Both the position numbers and the translations under genes were made by a program. A DNA stretch of 5,090 nucleotides, from NCBI GenBank assembly GCA_050699035.1, contig JBOHDE010000258.1, positions 1-5,090 on the forward strand, in the 5' to 3' direction. Source of the stretch: WHTB01 sp050699035. GTDB taxonomy: Bacteria > Actinomycetota > Actinomycetes > Propionibacteriales > Nocardioidaceae. Position 1 is the first letter of the stretch. Each line of letters begins with the position of its first letter. The notes below the pieces were generated by a model, which made no database searches, was not told the origin of the DNA, and worked only from the letters and a program-made list of their open reading frames with translations. This document shows, piece after piece, positions 1-5,090 of this stretch.

Positions 1-1
1 G

Positions 2-238
2 TCCGGAGACGAGGGGTCGTTCCTGGCCTGCTCGTTCTGGCTGGCGTCGGCGCTGCACTACACCGGACGGCCGGCGCGGGCACGGGACCTGTTCGAGCGG
101 CTGCTCGACCTGCGCAACGACGTCGGCCTGCTGGCGGAGGAGTACGACGTGAAGCTGGGCCGCCAGGTCGGCAACTTCCCGCAGGCCTTCAGCCACATCG
201 GCCTGGTCAACACGGCCTACCTGCTCAACGACCGCTGA
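2..238 (+). CDS. GH15 glycoside hydrolase (glucoamylase/trehalase type), C-terminal fragment
   Basis: This is the last 78 codons of a gene that begins before the window, ending in TGA. The fragment reads in frame from position 2 and carries the C-terminal hallmarks of glycoside hydrolase family 15: DEGSFLACSFWLA near its start, then RARDLFERLL, RNDVGLLAEEYD and GNFPQAFSHIGLVN. In GH15 enzymes the Glu of the 'EE/EQ-Y/F-D' motif is the general base of the inverting alpha-glucosidic hydrolysis; here that is probably Glu46 of the fragment (about 137-139). The helical stretches belong to the (alpha/alpha)6 barrel. Actinobacterial members of this subgroup include trehalases and glucoamylase-like enzymes, and the fragment is too short to separate them. 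No signal peptide can be judged. The gene converges on the ABC exporter gene, with only 11 bases between the two stop codons and no shared function evident. Confidence 0.9.
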   Translation, partial: SGDEGSFLACSFWLASALHYTGRPARARDLFERLLDLRNDVGLLAEEYDVKLGRQVGNFPQAFSHIGLVNTAYLLNDR

Positions 239-239
239 C

Positions 240-261
240 CCCGCCGGCCTCAGACGGTGGG
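240..261 (+). terminator. Hairpin at the convergent gene junction, possible terminator
   Basis: CCCGCCG (240-246) pairs with CGGTGGG (255-261) around an 8-base loop, giving a 7-bp stem. The one non-Watson-Crick pair is G-U in the plus-strand RNA but becomes a C/A mismatch in the minus-strand RNA, so it suits the GH15 transcript better. The TGA of the exporter gene (250-252 on the minus strand) lies in the loop. No U-tract follows, which is common for hairpins in high-GC actinobacteria, so termination activity is an inference from position. Confidence 0.35.
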
Positions 262-2127
262 CGCGGGGGCGAACTGGGTCTGGTAGAGCGCCCGGTAGAG
301 CCCGCCACCGGCCAGCAGCTCGTCGTGGGTGCCGCGCTCCACGATCCGGCCGTGGTCGACCACCAGGATCTGGTCGGCTCCACGGACCGTCGACAGCCGG
401 TGCGCAATCACCAGCGAGGTGCGCCCGTGCAGTGCACTGTCCAATGCCTGCTGCACGGCCACCTCGGACTCGGAGTCGAGGTGCGCCGTGGCCTCGTCGA
501 GCACCACGACCCCGGGGCTCTTCAGCAGCAGCCGGGCGATCGCCAACCGCTGCCGCTCACCGCCGGACAGCCGGTAGCCGCGGTCGCCCACCACGGTGTC
601 GAGACCGTCCGGGAGGGACGCGACGAGGTCCCAGACGTGGGCGGCGCGCAGCACGGAGACCATCTGCTGCTCGGTCGCGTCGGGGCGGGCGTACAGCAGG
701 TTGGCCCGGATCGTGTCGTGGAACATGTGCGCGTCCTGCGTGACGTAGCCGACCGCCGCGTGCAGCGACTCTTGGGTGACGTCGCGTACGTCGTGGCCGC
801 CGACGCGCACCGTCCCGCCGGTCACGTCGTATAGCCGGGCCACCAGGTGCGTGATCGTCGTCTTGCCGGCCCCCGACGGGCCCACCAGCGCGACCATCTG
901 GCCGGGCTCGGCCACGAAGCTGACCTCGCGCAGCACCTCGTCGCCGACCTTGGCGTCGAGCACGGCGACCGTCTCCAGGCTGGCCAGCGAGACGTCGCTC
1001 GCAGTCGGGTAGCGGAACGCCACCTGGTCGAACTCGACCCGGGCGGCCTGCGGCGGCAGCGTCACCGCATCCGGCCGGTCCTTGACCATCGGCTCGAGGT
1101 CGAGCACCTCGAACACCCGCTCAAAGCTGACCAGCGCCGTCATCACGTCGACCTGCACGTTGGAGAGCGCCGTCAGCGGACCGTACAGCCGGCCCATCAG
1201 GGCCGCCAGCGCCACCAGCGTGCCGACCGACAGCGTGCCGGCCACCGCAAGGTGCCCGCCCAGCCCGTAGACCAGGGCGGTGGCCAGCGCCGCGACCAGG
1301 GTCAGTGCGGAGAAGAAGATCCGGCTGATCATCGCGATCCGGATGCCCAGCCCGCGCACCTGGTCGGCGCGCCCGGCGAACTCCCGGTCGTCGTCGTCGG
1401 CGCGGCCGAACAGCTTGCCCAGCAGCGCACCGCCGACGTTGAACCGCTCGGTCATGGTCGACGAGATGCCGGCGTTGACCTCCATCTGCTCGTGCGACAG
1501 CCCGGCCAGCTTGCGCCCGGCCCAGCGCGCGGGCAGCAGGAACAGCGGCAGCATGACGACCGCGAGCAGGGTGATCTGCCACGACAGCACGACCATCGCG
1601 ATGCTGACGAGCACCAGGCTGATGACGTTGGAGACCACGCCCGACAGCGTCGACGTGAAGGCCCGCTGCGCGCCGATCACGTCGTTGTTGAGCCGCGACA
1701 CCAGCGCCCCGGTCTGGGTGCGGGTGAAGAACGCCAGCGGCATCCGCTGCACGTGGGCGAAGACCCGGGTGCGCAGGTCGTAGATCAGACCCTCGCCGAT
1801 CCGGGACGAGAAGTAGCGCTGCGCCAGGGTCAGGCCGGCCTCGAGGAACGCGATCAGGGCGACCAGCAGCGCCAGCCAGGTCACCAGACCCGAGTCGCCC
1901 TTGTAGACGCCGTCGTCGACGATCTTCTTGAACAGCAGCGGCGTCGCGACGACCAGCATCGAGTCGACGACCACCAGGACGAGGAACCAGACGATGGTCC
2001 CGGTGTACGGCTTGGCGAACCCGGCGATCCGGCGCAGCGTGCCGCGGCCCAGCTTGCGGGACCTCACGTCCTCGTCGCCGAGCGTCCGCAGCATGCGCCA
2101 CTGGGCGCCCATCGAACTACTCATCAC
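250..2127 (-). CDS. ABC exporter half-transporter, membrane domain fused to ATPase domain
   Basis: This 625-residue protein has the classic exporter layout: a transmembrane domain with about six helices (roughly 43-66, 80-103, 160-182, 184-202, 268-290, 295-312), then a nucleotide-binding domain. The ATPase motifs are intact: A-loop Tyr373 (FRYP), Walker A GPSGAGKTT (416-424), Q-loop Gln464, signature LSGGERQ (520-526), Walker B VVVLDEAT (540-547, catalytic Glu545) and H-loop His576. As a half-transporter it should work as a dimer in the cytoplasmic membrane, probably a homodimer since no partner gene is adjacent. The family exports lipids, drugs and peptides; the substrate cannot be read here. 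About 24 residues lie between the A-loop strand and the next strand (374-398), longer than usual. The first codon is GTG at 2127, followed directly by ATG at 2124 and another ATG at 2112. There is no Shine-Dalgarno site, and I favour ATG 2124. It is the last gene of the cluster, 19 bases after the hydratase stop. Confidence 0.93.
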   Translation of the reverse strand: MMSSSMGAQWRMLRTLGDEDVRSRKLGRGTLRRIAGFAKPYTGTIVWFLVLVVVDSMLVVATPLLFKKIVDDGVYKGDSGLVTWLALLVALIAFLEAGLTLAQRYFSSRIGEGLIYDLRTRVFAHVQRMPLAFFTRTQTGALVSRLNNDVIGAQRAFTSTLSGVVSNVISLVLVSIAMVVLSWQITLLAVVMLPLFLLPARWAGRKLAGLSHEQMEVNAGISSTMTERFNVGGALLGKLFGRADDDDREFAGRADQVRGLGIRIAMISRIFFSALTLVAALATALVYGLGGHLAVAGTLSVGTLVALAALMGRLYGPLTALSNVQVDVMTALVSFERVFEVLDLEPMVKDRPDAVTLPPQAARVEFDQVAFRYPTASDVSLASLETVAVLDAKVGDEVLREVSFVAEPGQMVALVGPSGAGKTTITHLVARLYDVTGGTVRVGGHDVRDVTQESLHAAVGYVTQDAHMFHDTIRANLLYARPDATEQQMVSVLRAAHVWDLVASLPDGLDTVVGDRGYRLSGGERQRLAIARLLLKSPGVVVLDEATAHLDSESEVAVQQALDSALHGRTSLVIAHRLSTVRGADQILVVDHGRIVERGTHDELLAGGGLYRALYQTQFAPAPTV

Positions 2128-2131
2128 CGCA

Positions 2132-2137
2132 ATTCAA
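2132..2137 (-). promoter_or_regulatory. Possible internal -10 element for a leaderless exporter mRNA
   Basis: The minus strand reads TTGAAT, then TGCGGTG, then the ATG at 2124, so a -10-like hexamer ends exactly 7 bases before the ATG. The 19-base gap has no Shine-Dalgarno sequence and is less GC-rich than its surroundings. There is only a poor -35 match (GGAACA, 18 bases further upstream). The hexamer matches TATAAT at 4 of 6 positions, so this is weak evidence on its own. Confidence 0.25.
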
Positions 2138-2146
2138 CAGCGCAGG

Positions 2147-2944
2147 TCAGACACTTGTTCCCGCGGCCATCGCGCGCAGCCTCCCGACCTGGGCCAGCCG
2201 CTCCGCCCGCAGCTGCTCGTCATACGAGCGGCCGCCGGCTGCCAGCAGCAGCTCCTTGGTCGCCGACACCGCGCCGTGCGGGGCTGCCACCAGCGCCGCG
2301 GCGAGGTCGCGGACGGCGTCCAGCAGGTCAGACCCGGGTACGACGGCGGTGGCCAGCCCGAGCGCGGCCGCCTCGTCGGCGCCGACGAACCGCGTGGTCG
2401 CGACCATCTCCAGGGCCCGCGCGTAGCCCACGATCTCGACCAACGGCTGGGTGCCGCCGAGGTCGGGCACGAGGCCCAGAGCGGGCTCCCGCATGCACAG
2501 CTGCGCGTCGTCGGCCAGGATCCGCAGGTCGCAGGCCAGGGCCAGCTGGAAGCCGGCCCCGATCGCATGGCCGTGCACGGCGGCGATCGTCACCCGGTCG
2601 GGCCGCCGCCACCACGAGAAGCCACGCTGGAACCCGGCGATACGGTCGGCCAGCGCATCGTCGTCGAGCTCCAGCAGCCGCGCGAACGACGTACCCCCTG
2701 GCACGCCCTCCGGCGTCAGCATCCGCCGGTCCAGGCCGCCACAGAACGACGGCCCCTCGCCGCGTAGCACGACGACCCGGACGGACGGGTGGAGCGTGTC
2801 GCCGACCGCGGCCAGCGCCGCCCAGGTCGCCGGAGTCTGCGCGTTACGGGCCTCCGGGCGGTCGAGCACGACGGTCGCGACCGAGCCCTCCACCTCGAGG
2901 CGCAGTCCACCGTCGGCGAGCAGGGCGGGATCCATCACAGCCAT
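2147..2944 (-). CDS. Enoyl-CoA hydratase/isomerase (crotonase) family protein
   Basis: This 265-residue protein has the usual length of a single-domain crotonase. These enzymes act on acyl-CoA thioesters in the cytoplasm, usually as trimers or hexamers, and stabilise an enolate in an oxyanion hole. Visible landmarks are VATVVLDRPEARNA (22-35), the first oxyanion segment SFCGGLD (66-72), AAVHGHAIGAGFQLALACDLR (from 121), the second oxyanion segment around 129-131, and EPALGLVPDLGGTQ (153-166). Aligned by eye to rat mitochondrial hydratase, the Glu164 equivalent is kept (Glu153), but the Glu144 equivalent is Gln133. Asp161 sits in a GLVPDxGGT motif like that of PaaG-type isomerases. Isomerase or another crotonase chemistry is therefore as likely as hydration. 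The start is ATG 2944, 10 bases after the ABC-F stop and without a Shine-Dalgarno site; ATG 2935 is an alternative. Upstream in-frame extension runs into the ABC-F gene and is not credible. Confidence 0.9.
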   Translation of the reverse strand: MAVMDPALLADGGLRLEVEGSVATVVLDRPEARNAQTPATWAALAAVGDTLHPSVRVVVLRGEGPSFCGGLDRRMLTPEGVPGGTSFARLLELDDDALADRIAGFQRGFSWWRRPDRVTIAAVHGHAIGAGFQLALACDLRILADDAQLCMREPALGLVPDLGGTQPLVEIVGYARALEMVATTRFVGADEAAALGLATAVVPGSDLLDAVRDLAAALVAAPHGAVSATKELLLAAGGRSYDEQLRAERLAQVGRLRAMAAGTSV

Positions 2945-2954
2945 GCGGGCGAGA

Positions 2955-4553
<1,599 letters not shown>

Positions 4554-4559
4554 GGCAGG

Positions 4560-4563
4560 CTCC
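4560..4563 (-). promoter_or_regulatory. Ribosome binding site deciding the TTG start of the ABC-F gene
   Basis: The minus strand reads GGAG, six bases, then TTG. No ATG or GTG gives the expected N-terminus, so this site supports the rare TTG start at 4553. Apart from the metallopeptidase site, it is the only clear Shine-Dalgarno sequence in the window. Confidence 0.7.
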
Positions 4564-4589
4564 GGGAGGCGGGGATGGACGGGTGGGCA

Positions 4590-4615
4590 GACGCCGACGA
4601 TGACGTCGGTGCGTC
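4590..4615 (-). promoter_or_regulatory. Strong leader hairpin before the ABC-F gene, candidate attenuator
   Basis: On the minus strand GACGCACCGACG pairs with CGTCGGCGTC around the loop TCAT: 10 base pairs with a 2-base AC bulge in the 5' arm. It begins at the last base of the leader ORF stop codon and ends 36 bases before the ABC-F TTG. No U-tract follows. It could slow or end transcription, or act as a pausing structure read by a ribosome on the leader ORF. As DNA it is an inverted repeat that could equally bind a regulator. Confidence 0.45.
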
Positions 4616-4647
4616 TACGCCGTCAGTGCGACCGTCCGGGGCTGCAT
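4615..4647 (-). CDS. Putative leaderless leader peptide (10 residues) upstream of the ABC-F gene
   Basis: A short ORF starts at ATG 4647 and ends at TAG (4617-4615), encoding MQPRTVALTA. It is not in frame with the ABC-F gene. It has no Shine-Dalgarno site, but a TAnnnT hexamer (TAGACT) ends exactly 7 bases before the ATG, so a transcript starting at this A would be translated as a leaderless message. The stop codon touches a strong hairpin. Genes for ABC-F resistance proteins are often controlled by translation of such short leader ORFs, with ribosome stalling changing the downstream RNA fold. No homologous leader peptide is recognised, and an ORF of 10 codons can arise by chance, so the call rests on layout only. 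Confidence 0.35.
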   Translation of the reverse strand: MQPRTVALTA

Positions 4648-4653
4648 GGGCGC

Positions 4654-4659
4654 TAGTCT
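4654..4659 (+). promoter_or_regulatory. Possible -10 element of the zinc metallopeptidase promoter
   Basis: TAGTCT fits the TAnnnT pattern. It would start transcription near 4666 and leave a 5' untranslated leader of about 50 bases before the ATG at 4717. No good -35 is seen at 16-18 bases; the nearest resemblance is TGCGAC at 4627-4632, which is too far away. The hexamer overlaps the minus-strand candidate at 4655-4660. Confidence 0.35.
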
Positions 4660-4660
4660 A
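4655..4660 (-). promoter_or_regulatory. Possible -10 element for the ABC-F cluster
   Basis: The minus strand reads TAGACT, a TAnnnT match, followed by AGCGCCC and then the ATG of the short leader ORF at 4647. This gives a predicted start at or near 4647 and about 94 bases of leader before the ABC-F TTG. No clear -35 is visible, and no AT-rich block of the kind that marks WhiB7-type promoters is seen upstream. Confidence 0.4.
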
Positions 4661-4678
4661 CGGCGGGAGGGCCACGAC

Positions 4679-4697
4679 TGCCGCCTGAGGTGCGGCA
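4679..4697 (+). repeat. Inverted repeat in the metallopeptidase 5' leader
   Basis: TGCCGC (4679-4684) and GCGGCA (4692-4697) form a perfect 6-bp stem with a 7-base loop, ending 7 bases before the ribosome site. It could be an RNA hairpin in the leader of the metallopeptidase mRNA or a small operator. It may also be chance in GC-rich DNA. Confidence 0.3.
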
Positions 4698-4716
4698 CCC
4701 GGTCGAAGGGAAGCGC

Positions 4717-5090
4717 ATGCGGTTCAACCCGAAGGCTCGTCTCGACCCCTCGCAGGTGACGCGGCGCGGCGGTTCCGGCGGCTCAGGGATGCCGGGCGGG
4801 CGCCGCCGCGGTGGCAAGGTGGCCGGTGGCGGCATCGGCGGTCTGCTGCTGGTGCTGCTGTTCTACATCGTGACCCAGGTGCTCGGCGGCGGCAGCGGAG
4901 GCGGCGGCACGTCCGCGACCGGCTTTCCGTTCGACCTCAACCAGGTCAGCGGCAGCGACGCCGGTGTCGACCTCTCCGGCCAATGCCAGACCGGCGAGGA
5001 CGCCAACAACAACCCCGACTGCGCCATGGTGGCCACGGTCAACACGATCCAGGCGTTCTGGGAGCAGGCCCTCCCGGACCAGTCCGGCAC
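4717..5090 (+). CDS. Neutral zinc metallopeptidase (YpfJ/Zn_peptidase family), N-terminal part
   Basis: The first 124 residues are present and the gene continues past the window. The opening MRFNPKARLDPSQV, a Gly/Arg-rich stretch (18-38), one hydrophobic segment at about 39-57, a second glycine run (57-64) and then CQTGEDANNNPDCAMVATVN.IQ.FW (from 90) are characteristic of the putative neutral zinc metallopeptidases of actinobacteria and YpfJ of Escherichia coli. The positive stretch before the single membrane segment predicts a cytoplasmic N-terminus and an extracellular peptidase domain. Cys90 and Cys102 could form a disulphide outside the cell. The HExxH zinc motif expected of the family lies beyond the window, so catalytic competence is not seen. 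The start is ATG 4717, preceded by GAAGGGAAG (4705-4713) at good spacing. It is divergent from the ABC-F cluster. The physiological substrate of the family is unknown. Confidence 0.88.
   Translation, partial: MRFNPKARLDPSQVTRRGGSGGSGMPGGRRRGGKVAGGGIGGLLLVLLFYIVTQVLGGGSGGGGTSATGFPFDLNQVSGSDAGVDLSGQCQTGEDANNNPDCAMVATVNTIQAFWEQALPDQSG

Noticed and set aside
1121..2101. 326-codon minus-strand frame inside the exporter gene
   Set aside because: It is an alternate-frame shadow of the membrane domain, giving an Arg/Ala-rich product without hydrophobic helices.
4661..4690. WhiB7-type promoter upstream of the ABC-F cluster
   Set aside because: Some mycobacterial ABC-F genes are WhiB7-dependent, but the required AT-rich block before the -35 is absent; this stretch is GC-rich.
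4653..4835. 60-codon minus-strand frame over the metallopeptidase start
   Set aside because: It is antisense to the metallopeptidase N-terminus and its ribosome site. The product is Pro/Arg-rich with no recognisable features.

Overview
This window looks like a chromosomal segment of a high-GC actinobacterium (Streptomyces/Nocardioides-like, inferred). It is strongly GC-rich with G/C-ending codons, and long spurious ORFs lie antisense to the real genes. The protein families present (GH15 trehalase/glucoamylase type, a 532-residue ABC-F protein of the kind seen in Streptomyces, and a glycine-rich neutral zinc metallopeptidase) fit that group. No mobile element, CRISPR array, tRNA or rRNA is visible. 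Coding density is very high: the largest gene-free gap is about 160 bases.

Layout. Positions 2-238 (+) hold the C-terminal end of a GH15 glycoside hydrolase. It converges with a three-gene minus-strand cluster, read from 4553 down to 250: an ABC-F ATPase (4553-2955), an enoyl-CoA hydratase/isomerase family protein (2944-2147) and an ABC half-exporter with fused membrane and ATPase domains (2127-250). The gaps between these genes are about 10 and 19 bases, so they probably form one transcription unit. A compact divergent control region (about 4554-4716) follows. From 4717 (+) begins a membrane-anchored neutral zinc metallopeptidase that runs off the window.

How the parts may work together. 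ABC-F proteins act on the ribosome, and some protect it from antibiotics. The exporter can move a hydrophobic compound out of the cell. The crotonase-fold enzyme acts on an acyl-CoA whose identity cannot be read here. A link between the three is suggested only by the tight gene order.

The most interesting signal is the leader of the ABC-F gene. A -10-like hexamer sits exactly 7 bases before a tiny 10-codon ORF. The stop codon of that ORF abuts a strong hairpin, and the ABC-F gene (TTG start with a GGAG ribosome site) follows. This has the layout of a ribosome-mediated attenuator. The same hexamer-7 bases-ATG arrangement recurs before the hydratase and exporter genes, neither of which has a Shine-Dalgarno site, which suggests leaderless internal transcripts.
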